Assembly (NCBI RefSeq): GCF_001865575.2
Contig: NZ_CP017561.2
Coordinates: 1,922,001 to 1,986,000, forward strand
Reading direction: 5' to 3'
Length of the DNA stretch: 64,000 bases
Origin: Paraburkholderia sprentiae WSM5005
GTDB taxonomy: Bacteria; Pseudomonadota; Gammaproteobacteria; Burkholderiales; Burkholderiaceae
Of the stretch, positions 34,757 through 43,869 are shown one piece after another. Below the pieces are notes generated by a model, which worked only from the letters and a program-made list of their open reading frames with translations, did no database searches and was not told the DNA's origin. The stretch's first letter is position 1. Every line of letters begins with the position of its first letter. A program made the position numbers and the translations under genes.

Positions 34757-35941
34757 ATGAAAAAACTTTTCGCAACCGCCTTCGCTTCGCTGCTGCTCGT
34801 GTCGGCCGCGGCGTTCGCGGTGCCGACCGCTCAGCAAATCGAATCGGCGATGTCGCAGGGCAACTGGCAGCAGGCTGACGCCGGCCTCACCGAAGTGTTG
34901 CAAGCGCATCCGAACAACGCGCACGCGCACTATCTGTACGCCCAGGTGCTAGATCGCGAAGGCCGTTCGGCCGAGGCGCTCGCGCAGGTCCAACAGGCGA
35001 AGACGCTGGATCCGCAGATCCGCTTCACCGATCCGGGCCGTTTCGCGCAAACCGAAGCGCGCCTGCGCCGCGACGCCGAACGCTCGGGCGGCAATGTCAC
35101 CCGTCACGCCGCGAATCCGTTCGCGCAGCAGAATGCGCCTGCTGTGCAGCAACAGTCGACGATGATGTCGCAAGCGCAACAACGGCATGGTCCGGGGGTG
35201 GGTATGTGGATCGGTATCATTGTTCTGATCGCGGTAATCGCGCTCGTGCTGCGTTGGAGCTTGCGCCGCGCGCGCAGCCAGGACGACACGCGCGCCGACG
35301 ACGATCGCCGCGCGCAATTGAAGCGCGCAACCGACATGCTCAACACGGTGCGTTCGATCAAGCTCGACGCGAAGCTATCCACCGCGCCGGGTCACGAGTT
35401 GCTTGAGAAAGACGTCGAAGCGACCGAAGCGCAATTGCGCGGCGTCGTCGAAACGCTGTCGAACGGCAAGAATCCGCTGCCGCCTTATGCACTCGACGAA
35501 TTCGAGCAGCGCATCGCGAGCCTGCGTGCGCGCGCCGACGGCCGGCCCGATCCGACTGCCGCGTCCGTGGGCACCGGCCAGCAATCGCCGTACGCGCAGG
35601 AGGCCGAGCGCTTCGGCAGTCCGCAGCCGCCTTATCCGCAACAGGGTCCGTATCAGCAGCAGCCGCAGGTCATCGTGCAGCAAGGCGGTGGCATGGGTGG
35701 CGGCATGGGCGGTCTGCTGACCGGCGTGCTGCTTGGCGAAGCGCTCGGTCATGGGCGTGATCGCGTGGTCGAACGCGATGTGATCGTCGACCCCGACGAA
35801 CTGCGCCGGCGCGGCAACGACGCAGGAAACGGCGGCGGCCTGGACTTCGGTCAGGGTTCGAACGACTGGAACGACGACGGCAGCGGCGGCGGCATCGACA
35901 TGGGCAGCAACGACGATTCCGGTGGTTGGACCGATACCTGA
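34757..35941 (+). CDS. TPR-containing secreted/membrane protein
   Basis: A 394-residue protein with a signal peptide (MKKLFATAFASLLLVSAAAFA), two or three TPR-like helical repeats (about residues 25-95), then one membrane helix (GMWIGIIVLIAVIALVLRW) near residue 155 and a cytosolic charged segment. The C-terminal third is low-complexity: glutamine/proline-rich, then Gly-Met repeats and an Asp/Asn/Gly-rich end. It follows pspA and probably shares its transcript, so a role in the same envelope-stress response is inferred. I recognise no named family. Confidence 0.75.
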   Translation: MKKLFATAFASLLLVSAAAFAVPTAQQIESAMSQGNWQQADAGLTEVLQAHPNNAHAHYLYAQVLDREGRSAEALAQVQQAKTLDPQIRFTDPGRFAQTEARLRRDAERSGGNVTRHAANPFAQQNAPAVQQQSTMMSQAQQRHGPGVGMWIGIIVLIAVIALVLRWSLRRARSQDDTRADDDRRAQLKRATDMLNTVRSIKLDAKLSTAPGHELLEKDVEATEAQLRGVVETLSNGKNPLPPYALDEFEQRIASLRARADGRPDPTAASVGTGQQSPYAQEAERFGSPQPPYPQQGPYQQQPQVIVQQGGGMGGGMGGLLTGVLLGEALGHGRDRVVERDVIVDPDELRRRGNDAGNGGGLDFGQGSNDWNDDGSGGGIDMGSNDDSGGWTDT

Positions 35942-35972
35942 GCTAGCCTGATCGATCCTCGTTGAATAAATG

Positions 35973-36003
35973 AAAAACAGGCTCTTTCGAGGAGCCTGTT
36001 TTT
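35973..36003. terminator. Bidirectional intrinsic terminator after the pspA-TPR unit
   Basis: AAAAACAGGCTC (35973-35984) pairs perfectly over 12 bp with GAGCCTGTTTTT (35992-36003), with a 7-nt loop. A/T ends give a T tract on both strands. It lies 32 bp after the TPR gene stop. Confidence 0.9.
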
Positions 36004-36141
36004 GTCTGCGGTTTTGCGTACCGCCTTCGTTGCAGTCACGCCCGCCCCGGCTCCGCCTGGCTGCCGTCGCGCCGCGCGAGCCCAACGCGGTCGCAGCCGC
36101 TGTCGTTTCACCCGCCGCTTTCGCCGCTGCCGGAGACCGTC

Positions 36142-37632
36142 GTGACGCCTGCCCCTTCCGCTTCATCCGCCGCGCCGCGCATTGCAATCGTCGGCAGTGG
36201 CTTTGCCGGCGTCGGCATGGCGATCCGTCTGCAGCAGATGGGCATCACGTCGTTTACGGTCTACGAAGCCGCGAGCGCCATCGGCGGCACGTGGCGCGAC
36301 AATACCTACCCCGGCGCGGCCTGTGATGTCCCCTCCCATCTCTATTCGTTTTCGTTCGAGGCGAATCCGGCGTGGTCGCGCGCATTCAGCAGCCAGGCCG
36401 AAATTCTCACGTATCTGCAGCACTGCGCGCGCAAGTACGGCGTCGATCGCTACGTGCGCTGCAACGCGAAAGTAAGCGCCGCGCGCTTCGACCAGGCGCG
36501 GCAGATCTGGCTCGTCGAGCTCGACACCAACGGCGCGCGCGAAACCATCGAGGCCGACGTGCTGATCGCCGCGAACGGCCCGCTGTCGCGTCCGGCGCTG
36601 CCGCGCATCGCCGGCATCGAACGTTTCGAAGGCAAGCTGTTCCATTCGGCGCGCTGGGATCACGCGTATCCGCTCGACGGCAAACGTGTCGCGGTGATCG
36701 GCACCGGCGCGAGCGCGATCCAGTTCGTGCCGAAAATCCAGCCGCGCGTTGCGCACCTGGACCTGTTCCAGCGCACCGCGCCGTGGGTGATGCCGAAGCA
36801 GGACAAGCCGATCGGCCCGCGCGCGCAGTGGCTCTTCCGCACGCTGCCGTTCACGCAGCGCTTCGTTCGCAGCGCGATCTATTGGCAGCTCGAATCGCGC
36901 GGAATCGCGTTCATCGTCAATCCTAAGCTGATGAAGATGCCGATGAAGTTCGGCCTCAGCTATCTCGAGCGACGCGTCAAGGACCCGGCGCTGCGCGCGA
37001 AGCTCACGCCGAACCACCGGCTCGGCTGCAAGCGGGTGTTGCTGTCGAGCGACTATTATCCGGCCGTCTGTCAGCCGAACGTCGAGGTCGTGACGAGCGG
37101 CATTCGCGAGATCGTCGCGGAGGGTATCCTGAGCGAGGACGGCGTGCTTCACCGCGCGGACGCGATCATCTGCGGCACCGGCTTCCAGGTCAACGACGTG
37201 CCCGCGCCGTTCGAAGTAACCGGCCTCGACGGCACCGAGCTCAGCACGCTATGGCTGCGCGATGGCCCCGAGGCCTATCTCGGCACCAGCATCGCGAACT
37301 TTCCGAACTTCTTCATGATCGCCGGCCCGAACACCGGGCTCGGCCATAACTCGATGATCTACATGATCGAGTCGCAACTGCGGTACATCGGCGATTGCCT
37401 GCGCGTGCTGCGCAAGCGCAACGCACGCACGATGACCTTGCGCGCCGACGTGCAGCGCGAATTCAACGCGCGTTTGCAGCAGCAGATGCAGCGCGCGGTG
37501 TGGACGAGCGGCTGCCACAGCTGGTATCAGACGCAAAGCGGCAAAGTCACCGCGATCTGGCCCGGCTTCACCTTCAGCTTTCGCAAACGTACGCGGCGGG
37601 TGCGGCCAAAGGATTACCGCTTCGCGCGTTGA
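36142..37632 (+). CDS. Flavin-containing (Baeyer-Villiger-type) monooxygenase
   Basis: A 496-residue FAD/NADPH enzyme. It has the N-terminal Rossmann motif GSGFAG (residues 14-19), GGTWRDNTYPGAACD, the BVMO-type fingerprint FEGKLFHSARWDH (FxGxxxHxxxW) and a second dinucleotide fold GTGASAIQ. Such enzymes insert one oxygen atom into ketones or hydroxylate alkyl compounds. The start is GTG at 36142. Nothing adjacent shows its substrate. A perfect 12-bp hairpin (37648-37677) follows the stop. Confidence 0.88.
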   Translation: MTPAPSASSAAPRIAIVGSGFAGVGMAIRLQQMGITSFTVYEAASAIGGTWRDNTYPGAACDVPSHLYSFSFEANPAWSRAFSSQAEILTYLQHCARKYGVDRYVRCNAKVSAARFDQARQIWLVELDTNGARETIEADVLIAANGPLSRPALPRIAGIERFEGKLFHSARWDHAYPLDGKRVAVIGTGASAIQFVPKIQPRVAHLDLFQRTAPWVMPKQDKPIGPRAQWLFRTLPFTQRFVRSAIYWQLESRGIAFIVNPKLMKMPMKFGLSYLERRVKDPALRAKLTPNHRLGCKRVLLSSDYYPAVCQPNVEVVTSGIREIVAEGILSEDGVLHRADAIICGTGFQVNDVPAPFEVTGLDGTELSTLWLRDGPEAYLGTSIANFPNFFMIAGPNTGLGHNSMIYMIESQLRYIGDCLRVLRKRNARTMTLRADVQREFNARLQQQMQRAVWTSGCHSWYQTQSGKVTAIWPGFTFSFRKRTRRVRPKDYRFAR

Positions 37633-37647
37633 ATCCGACCGGCTGCG

Positions 37648-37677
37648 ATGCGCCGGCCCGCGCGTGGGCCGGCGCAT
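37648..37677. terminator. Perfect 12-bp hairpin between monooxygenase and small ORF
   Basis: ATGCGCCGGCCC (37648-37659) pairs with GGGCCGGCGCAT (37666-37677) around GCGCGT. It has no T tract, but its place between the monooxygenase stop and the stop of a minus-strand small ORF suggests it ends transcription from one or both sides. Confidence 0.55.
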
Positions 37678-37680
37678 TCG

Positions 37681-37809
37681 TTACCCTCCGCCACCGCTTA
37701 GCAACTGCAACAGCTCCCACAGAAACTTCACGATGATCACGATCAGTTCCCACAGCCGATAAAGCGGCTGCCAGTCCAGCACGCGCAGAACGGATTCGAT
37801 CATCGCCAT
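37681..37809 (-). CDS. Possible 42-residue single-helix membrane protein
   Basis: The minus strand reads MAMIESVLRVLDWQP, then a strongly hydrophobic helix with tryptophans (LIVIIVKFLWELL) and ends in four glycines. Most codons end in G or C, as in its neighbours. The hydrophobic, aromatic pattern is unlikely by chance in non-coding GC-rich DNA. It lacks a good ribosome binding site, and ATG at 37809 or 37803 are both possible. If real it is a small membrane protein of unknown role, ending at a hairpin shared with the convergent monooxygenase. Confidence 0.42.
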   Translation of the reverse strand: MAMIESVLRVLDWQPLYRLWELIVIIVKFLWELLQLLSGGGG

Positions 37810-37881
37810 CGTCAGAAGAAGTGAAGGCCGCGATGTCCAGTTCGATCACGCGTCGCGCGTGACGCCCCCGCGTCGCGCAAC

Positions 37882-38700
37882 CTAAACCGCCATCACGGCG
37901 CGCTTGCGTTCGGCGCGCTGCATGAAGAAGTTCGCCGCGACGACGCCGACCGTGACGACCGCGATAAACAGCGTCGCGAGCGCATTCATCTCCGGGTTCA
38001 GGCCAAGGCGCACGCGCGAGAACACGACGAGCGGCAAGGTCGTCGAACCGGGGCCCGACAGGAACGCGGACAGCACGAGGTCGTCGATCGACAGCGTGAA
38101 CGACAGCAGCCAGCCGGACACCAGCGCCTGCGAAATCAGCGGCAGCGTGACGGAGAAGAACACCCGCAGCGGTGTCGCGCCGAGGTCGAGCGCGGCTTCC
38201 TCGAGCGACGGGTGCAGCTCCCGCACGCGCGACTGCACGATGATCGCGACGTATGAAATACACAGCATCACGTGACCGATCCAGATCGTGAAGATGCCGC
38301 GTTCAGCCGGCCAGCCAATCCAGCGCGCCATTTCGATGAACAGCAGCAGCAGCGAAATGCCTTGAATCACTTCAGGGATCACCAGCGGCGCGTTGATCAT
38401 GCCCGTGTACAGCGTAAAGCCGCGAAAGCGACCCATGCGCGCGAGCACGAATCCGGCCCACGTGCCGATGATCACCGACGCGAACGCCGTCATCAGGCCG
38501 ATACGCAGCGACAACCACGCCGACGCAATAAGTTCGTCGTCCTGCAACAGCGCCGCATACCAGCGCGTCGAAAAGCGCGTCCACACAGTGACCAGTTGCG
38601 ATTCGTTGAACGAATAGACGACGAGGCTGACGATCGGGATATACAGAAACAGAAAGCCGATGCCCAGAGCGATCAGCTGCAGCATGCGATTCGGCTTCAT
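37882..38700 (-). CDS. potI: Polyamine ABC transporter permease PotI
   Basis: A 272-residue inner-membrane protein with six helices and the EAA loop (LEEAALDLGATPLRVFFSVTLPL) that docks with the ATPase. It is the second permease of a putrescine-type importer and the last gene of the potFGHI operon. Its ATG overlaps the potH stop (ATGA). Confidence 0.9.
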   Translation of the reverse strand: MKPNRMLQLIALGIGFLFLYIPIVSLVVYSFNESQLVTVWTRFSTRWYAALLQDDELIASAWLSLRIGLMTAFASVIIGTWAGFVLARMGRFRGFTLYTGMINAPLVIPEVIQGISLLLLFIEMARWIGWPAERGIFTIWIGHVMLCISYVAIIVQSRVRELHPSLEEAALDLGATPLRVFFSVTLPLISQALVSGWLLSFTLSIDDLVLSAFLSGPGSTTLPLVVFSRVRLGLNPEMNALATLFIAVVTVGVVAANFFMQRAERKRAVMAV

Positions 38701-39629
38701 TGGCGGCCCTCCTCCAATGCCTTCGCCTGCGCATGCTGAAACAACGCCATCGGCACCAGCAGCAGCAACACCATCGCGCAGGTGACGGCGGACGCCATCG
38801 GCCAGTCGGCGTTGTCGAAGAACTCATTCCACATCACGCGGCCGATCATCAGCGTGTTCGCGCCGCCGAGCAGCTCAGGAATCACGTACTCGCCGACCGC
38901 CGGAATGAATACCAGCAGACAGCCCGCGACGATGCCGTTCTTCGACAGCGGCAGCGTGATCTGCCAGAACGCCTTCCACGGCTTCGCGCCGAGGTCGTAT
39001 GCGGCTTCGAGCAAGGTCAGGTCCATTTTCACGAGGTGCGCGTAAAGCGGCATCACGAGAAACGGCAGGTACGAATAGACCATGCCGATATAGACCGCCG
39101 TGTTGGTGTGATACAGCTCGATCGGCGAATGGATCAAGCCGACCGACATCAGAAAATTATTCAGCAGCCCGTTGTTCTTCAGAATGCCGATCCATGCATA
39201 CACGCGGATCAGGAACGAGGTCCAGAATGGCAGCATCACGGCCATCATCAGCAGATTGCGGGTGGCCGGATTCGAGCGCGCGATGTAGTACGCCATCGGA
39301 TAGCCGATCAGCAGGCACAGCACGGTGGAAATCGCTGCGACCACGACCGAGTTCACATAGGTCGCGAAGTACAGGCTGTCGGTCAACAGAAACGCGTAGT
39401 GCGACAGATCGAGCGTGACGTGCAACGCGCCTTCCGCGAACTTGACGAGTTGCGTGTACGGCGGAATGCCGAGCTGCGAATCGGCGAAGCTGATCTTCAC
39501 GACCAGCAGGAACGGCGCGAGGAAAAACAGCAGCAGCCAGATGAAAGGCCCCGCCACCACCGCGGTACGGCCCGTGAGCTTCAGACGCCGCACCGGCCAC
39601 GTGAAAAACGAGGCAAGCGCTTCTTTCAT
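38697..39629 (-). CDS. potH: Polyamine ABC transporter permease PotH
   Basis: A 310-residue permease with six helices and an EAA loop (LLEAAYDLGAKPWKAFWQITLPL). The N-terminal region (VVAGPFIWLLLFFLAPFLLVV) fits PotH. Its start overlaps the potG stop and its stop overlaps the potI start, so three genes are coupled. Longer in-frame starts (to 39932) run inside potG and are not used. Confidence 0.9.
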   Translation of the reverse strand: MKEALASFFTWPVRRLKLTGRTAVVAGPFIWLLLFFLAPFLLVVKISFADSQLGIPPYTQLVKFAEGALHVTLDLSHYAFLLTDSLYFATYVNSVVVAAISTVLCLLIGYPMAYYIARSNPATRNLLMMAVMLPFWTSFLIRVYAWIGILKNNGLLNNFLMSVGLIHSPIELYHTNTAVYIGMVYSYLPFLVMPLYAHLVKMDLTLLEAAYDLGAKPWKAFWQITLPLSKNGIVAGCLLVFIPAVGEYVIPELLGGANTLMIGRVMWNEFFDNADWPMASAVTCAMVLLLLVPMALFQHAQAKALEEGRQ

Positions 39630-40798
39630 GACGTCAGCACCACGCCGGCCGATGCGCTCCACCGCACATAGACTTCGTCGCCCCAGGACGGCGGATCGAT
39701 TTCGGTGAGCGCGAGGCTCGTCACGTTCGCGATCACCGTCTTGCCGCCGTCGAGCTTCACGTGATACAGCGAATAGCCGCCCATGTACGCGATATTCGTG
39801 ACGACGCCCTTGCCCCAGTTGTACGCGCCCTCGGGCGGCTTGCGCGTGAGTGCGATGCGCTCGGGCCGCACCGAGATCGTCACCGGCATGCCGAGCGGAC
39901 CGGTGATGCCGTGGTTGACGTGCAAATGGCACGTCAGATCCGGCGTTTCGATGAACACGTGATCCGGTTCGTCCTCGACCGTACGGCCTTCGAACAGATT
40001 GGTCGAGCCGATGAATTCCGCCGAGAAACGGCTGTTCGGATACTCATAGACTTCATGCGGCGTGCCCAGCTGCACGATCTCGCCTTCGCTCATCACGGCG
40101 AGGCGGTGGGCCATCGTCATCGCTTCTTCCTGATCGTGCGTGACCATCATGCAGGTGACGCCGACCTGGTCGAGAATGTTGACGAGCTCGATCTGCGTGC
40201 GCTGGCGAATCTGCTTGTCGAGCGCCGACATCGGCTCGTCGAGCAGCAGCAGCTTCGGCCGCTTGACGAGCGAGCGCGCGAGCGCAACACGCTGCTGCTG
40301 GCCGCCCGATAGCTGATGCGGCTTGCGCTTCGCGAAGCGGCCCATCTGCACGAGTTCGAGCGCGTTGTGCACGCGCTCTTTCAGCTCGGCCTTCGGCACG
40401 CCTTCCTGCTTGAGGCCGAACGCGACGTTCGCCTCGACCGTCATGTGCGGAAACAGCGCGTACGACTGGAACATCATATTGACCGGCCGGCGATATGGCG
40501 GCAGTTGCGCGAGGTCTTCGCCATCGATCACGATCTTGCCCGACGTCACGGTTTCGAGCCCGGCCATCATGCGCAGCAAGGTCGACTTGCCGCAGCCCGA
40601 GCTGCCGAGCAACGCGAACAGCTCGCCCTTCTTCACCGTCAGGTTGACCCCTTTGACCGCGACGGTCTCGCCGAACTTTTTCACGACGTCGACGATCTGG
40701 ATGAACTGGTCCGCTGCGTCGCCCGCAATGGCGTTCGGGCCCGTCGACGGCACGGCCGTCCCGGCCAGCGCGCCCGGCTGGTCACTACTCATCATCAT
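39626..40798 (-). CDS. potG: Polyamine ABC transporter ATPase PotG
   Basis: A 390-residue ATPase. Walker A is GSSGCGKST, the signature LSGGQQQRVALARSL, and Walker B LLLLDEPMSALD. The C-terminal TOBE domain (ISVRPERIAL) is typical of the PotA/PotG group and may sense substrate. Three consecutive ATG codons open the frame; the first is used. A small hairpin lies in the gap after potF. Confidence 0.92.
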   Translation of the reverse strand: MMMSSDQPGALAGTAVPSTGPNAIAGDAADQFIQIVDVVKKFGETVAVKGVNLTVKKGELFALLGSSGCGKSTLLRMMAGLETVTSGKIVIDGEDLAQLPPYRRPVNMMFQSYALFPHMTVEANVAFGLKQEGVPKAELKERVHNALELVQMGRFAKRKPHQLSGGQQQRVALARSLVKRPKLLLLDEPMSALDKQIRQRTQIELVNILDQVGVTCMMVTHDQEEAMTMAHRLAVMSEGEIVQLGTPHEVYEYPNSRFSAEFIGSTNLFEGRTVEDEPDHVFIETPDLTCHLHVNHGITGPLGMPVTISVRPERIALTRKPPEGAYNWGKGVVTNIAYMGGYSLYHVKLDGGKTVIANVTSLALTEIDPPSWGDEVYVRWSASAGVVLTS

Positions 40799-40826
40799 GC
40801 TGCTTCACTCTGGCGTTTGACGAACA

Positions 40827-40852
40827 AAGCCCCCGGCGAACACCGAGGGCTT
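40827..40852 (-). other. Intercistronic hairpin between potF and potG
   Basis: AAGCCCCCGG (40827-40836) pairs imperfectly with CCGAGGGCTT (40843-40852). It lies in the 84-bp gap between potF and potG. Such hairpins commonly protect the mRNA 3' end of the binding-protein gene and raise its level over the permease genes. No T tract follows. Confidence 0.5.
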
Positions 40853-40882
40853 CATCTGCTGCTTATCCGTTGCTTGCCGCGC

Positions 40883-41983
40883 TTAGCGGCCGGACTTGAA
40901 CTCGGTCCACAACCGCGTTTGCAGCCGCTGGATTTCCTGCGGCAGCGGCTTCAACAGGAACAGCGTCTTGATGGTTTCCGGCGACGGGTACACGGCCGGA
41001 TCGTTCGCGACGTCCTTGTCCACGTACTTGCGCGCTTCCATATTGACGCTCGGGTAGTACACGGCGTTGGTGATCGCGGCGTGCACCTGGGGCGTCTCGA
41101 TGTAGTTGATCCACTCGAGCGCGGCTTGCTTGTGCTTCGCATCCTTCGGAATCGCCATCACGTCGAACCACACCGGCGCACCGCCCTTCGGCACGAAGTA
41201 CTCGATCTTGTACGGCTTCTTCGCCTCGATCGCGCGATGCTTGGCGATCACGACGTCGCCCGACCAGCCGTACGCGAAGCAGATGTCGCCGCCGACGAGG
41301 TCGTTGATATAGCCCGAGGAGTTGAACTGCGTGATGTACGGGCGGATCTTTTTCAGCATCTCGAGCGCGGCACGGTAGTCGGCCGGGTTCGTGCTCATCG
41401 GGTCCTTACCCATGTAGTGCAGCGCGGCTGCGAACATCTGGTCCGGCGCGTCGAGCACCGATACGCCGCAGGCCTTCAGCTTCGAGACGTTTTCCGGCTT
41501 GAACAGGATGTCCCAGCTGTCCAGCGGCGCATCCTTGCCGAGGATCTGCCGGACCTTCGTCACGTTGTAGCCGAGGCCGGTCGTGCCGTACGCCCAGGGC
41601 ACCACGTACTTGTTGCCCGGATCGGCGCCGGCGACCAGCGCCATCAGCGACGGGTCGAGGTACTTCAGGTTCGGCAGCTTCGATTTGTCGAGCGGCTCGA
41701 AGATGCCCGCGGCGATCTGCTTGCCCGCGTAGTTGCTGGTCGGCACCACGATGTCGTAGCCCGAATTGCCGGTGAGCAGCTTCGCCTGCAGCGTGTCGTC
41801 GCTGTCGTAGTTGTCGTACTTGACCTGGATGCCGGTCTGCTTCGTGAAGTTCGGAATCGTATCCTTCGCGATGTAGTCGGACCAGTTATACACGTTGAGC
41901 TGCGTATCCTTCGCAGCGGCCGTCAACCACGGCGCCGCGCACAAGACCAGCGCCGCCACATGCCCCACTATCCGCTTGTTCAT
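40883..41983 (-). CDS. potF: Polyamine (putrescine) periplasmic binding protein
   Basis: A 366-residue exported protein. The signal peptide ends near AAA|KD (residue 25), and the mature start LNVYNWSDYIAKDTIPNFTKQTG is characteristic of PotD/PotF. Residues such as the WSDY aromatic motif and a later acidic site (SVLDAPDQMF) fit the polyamine pocket. It is the first gene of the potFGHI operon. The ATG at 41983 has GGAG upstream. PotF versus PotD specificity is inferred from the gene order F-G-H-I. Confidence 0.92.
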   Translation of the reverse strand: MNKRIVGHVAALVLCAAPWLTAAAKDTQLNVYNWSDYIAKDTIPNFTKQTGIQVKYDNYDSDDTLQAKLLTGNSGYDIVVPTSNYAGKQIAAGIFEPLDKSKLPNLKYLDPSLMALVAGADPGNKYVVPWAYGTTGLGYNVTKVRQILGKDAPLDSWDILFKPENVSKLKACGVSVLDAPDQMFAAALHYMGKDPMSTNPADYRAALEMLKKIRPYITQFNSSGYINDLVGGDICFAYGWSGDVVIAKHRAIEAKKPYKIEYFVPKGGAPVWFDVMAIPKDAKHKQAALEWINYIETPQVHAAITNAVYYPSVNMEARKYVDKDVANDPAVYPSPETIKTLFLLKPLPQEIQRLQTRLWTEFKSGR

Positions 41984-42445
41984 CCCGTTCTCCGATCCTC
42001 TCGTCACTCAAGCCGCGCCACTGCGCGCACGGTCCCCTGAAAACCCCGAAAGCTACCACCAAATATTGCCCGCTCCAAAATAAACCCGGAGCTGTCGCGC
42101 AAACGGTACAGGCTCCGGCCGCGCCACTGCAAAATGGGCGCAATTTTAACGGGTTATCGGCGCGTGTCTATCGAAAAATACGCGTGCGGCGGCCGCGCGC
42201 GACCCGTGCTGCGCACGGGCTGCGGGGGTTTCGACGTGTCGCTGTTATCTGGTTGTCAGCTCGGCATTGGCTCGCACCTGGGCGGTGCGTCGCCAAGACC
42301 CGCGCGGGTGCTCGAATGCTCCTATCATGAATGATCTTTCGCTGCATGCCGCGCGATTGTCGTCGCACGGACGGCCGCCGCGCGCCGCGCTTGCATTGGG
42401 CATGTGACTTGCAGCAGGATGCAATTTTCCGAAGCTCAGGCACCG
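41984..42445. other. Divergent potF/NRAMP control region
   Basis: This region carries promoters for the pot operon and the NRAMP gene. A perfect hairpin, CCCGTGC (42203-42209) with GCACGGG (42213-42219), lies about 230 bp before the NRAMP start. I compared it with the manganese yybP-ykoY riboswitch, which it does not resemble. The stretch 42050-42080 is AT-rich. Confidence 0.45.
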
Positions 42446-43747
42446 ATGAACACCGATCCTTTCGCGATGCGTCCCAACCGCCGCCGGCGTCTGCCGGGCG
42501 CGCCGACGCGTCCGGCGCACTGGTTCTCGTTCCTCGGCGCCGGCGCGCTGATCGCGGTCGGCTATATCGATCCCGGCAACTGGGCGACCGCGCTCGGCGC
42601 CGGCGCGAGCTACGGCTACCGCCTGCTCGGCATCGTGCTGCTGTCGAGCCTGATGGGGATGCTGATGCAATGGCTGTCGTCGCGCCTGGGCGTCGTGACC
42701 GGCCGTGATCTCGCGCAGCTGTGCCGCGAGCGCAATGGCCGCCGCGCGACGCTGTTCCTGTGGCTGACCAGCGAAGTCGCGATCATCGCCTGCGACGTCG
42801 CCGAGGTAGTCGGCAGCGCGGTCGCGTTGCAGTTGCTGCTCGGCGTGTCGCTGACGGTCGGGGTGCTGATGTCGGCGGTCTGCACGTTCGCGCTGCTCGC
42901 GCTCCAGCAGAAAGGCGGCCGCAGGCTGGAGGCGGTGATCGCCGCGCTGATCGGCTTCGTCGGCTTGTGCTTCGTCGTGCAGCTCGCACTCGCGCGGCCC
43001 GACTGGCACGCGGCGCTGGCCGGCGCCGCGCCGAGCCTGGAGCTGATCCGAAGCGCGGGCATGCTGTGGCTGGCGGCCGGCATCGTCGGTGCAACGGTCA
43101 TGCCGCACAACCTGTATCTGCATTCGGCACTCGTCAAGCATCACGCGCCGGACGGCAGCGACGCGCAGATCAAGGTCGCGCTGCACGTCGTCAATCTCGA
43201 TACCTTCGGCTCGCTCGCGTTCGCGTTCGTGATCAACGCGGCGCTGCTGATCGTCGCGGCCGCCGTGTTCTATGCGAGCGGGCACCGCGACGTGACCGAC
43301 CTGGCCGATGCGCACCGGCTGATCGCGCCGCTCGTCGGTAGCCGCTGGGCCGGCATCCTGTTCGCGACGGCGCTGCTCGCGTGCGGCCTTAGCGCGACCG
43401 TCACCGGGACGCTGGCCGGTCAGACGGTGATGGAGGGCTTCCTGCGGCTGCGCTTGCCGCGCTGGAAACGCGCACTGCTCACGCGGGCGCTCGCGATCGG
43501 GCCGGCGCTGCTGGCGGTGGGCATGTTCGGCCAGCATGGCTCAAATCAGTTACTGGTCGCAAGCCAGGTCGTGCTGAGCCTGCAATTGCCGCTCGCGGTG
43601 GTGCCGCTGATCCGCTGTGCGTCGGATGCGACGCTGATGCGCGGCTGGCGCGTGCGCGGCGTGCCGCTCGTGCTGTCATGGCTGTCGGCGGCGTTCATCA
43701 CCGCGCTCAATGGTGCGCTGTTGTGGCAACTGGCGACTGCGGCGTGA
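42446..43747 (+). CDS. mntH: NRAMP-family divalent metal transporter (MntH-like)
   Basis: A 433-residue inner-membrane protein with 11 helices. Helix 1 has the metal-binding DPGNW motif and helix 6 has MPHNLYLHS (the MPH motif), both intact, so it should take up Mn2+ or Fe2+ with protons. A start at ATG 42446 is chosen; another ATG at 42419 is possible, and neither has a good ribosome binding site. The gene stands alone, with no mntR adjacent. Confidence 0.9.
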   Translation: MNTDPFAMRPNRRRRLPGAPTRPAHWFSFLGAGALIAVGYIDPGNWATALGAGASYGYRLLGIVLLSSLMGMLMQWLSSRLGVVTGRDLAQLCRERNGRRATLFLWLTSEVAIIACDVAEVVGSAVALQLLLGVSLTVGVLMSAVCTFALLALQQKGGRRLEAVIAALIGFVGLCFVVQLALARPDWHAALAGAAPSLELIRSAGMLWLAAGIVGATVMPHNLYLHSALVKHHAPDGSDAQIKVALHVVNLDTFGSLAFAFVINAALLIVAAAVFYASGHRDVTDLADAHRLIAPLVGSRWAGILFATALLACGLSATVTGTLAGQTVMEGFLRLRLPRWKRALLTRALAIGPALLAVGMFGQHGSNQLLVASQVVLSLQLPLAVVPLIRCASDATLMRGWRVRGVPLVLSWLSAAFITALNGALLWQLATAA

Positions 43748-43869
43748 TGGCGGACGCAAGAGTCAGCGCGATCGACATGAGCTTCGCACGACACCGAGCG
43801 CCGGGGTCAGGCACGCGCGGCGCATCGGTTAACATAGCGGGACTTTGCCTTCCCGCCTCAAGGTTTCCG

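Noticed and set aside
42100..42445. Manganese riboswitch (yybP-ykoY) before the NRAMP gene
   Set aside because: The only strong stem has no internal loop with the conserved sequence and lies far from the start codon.
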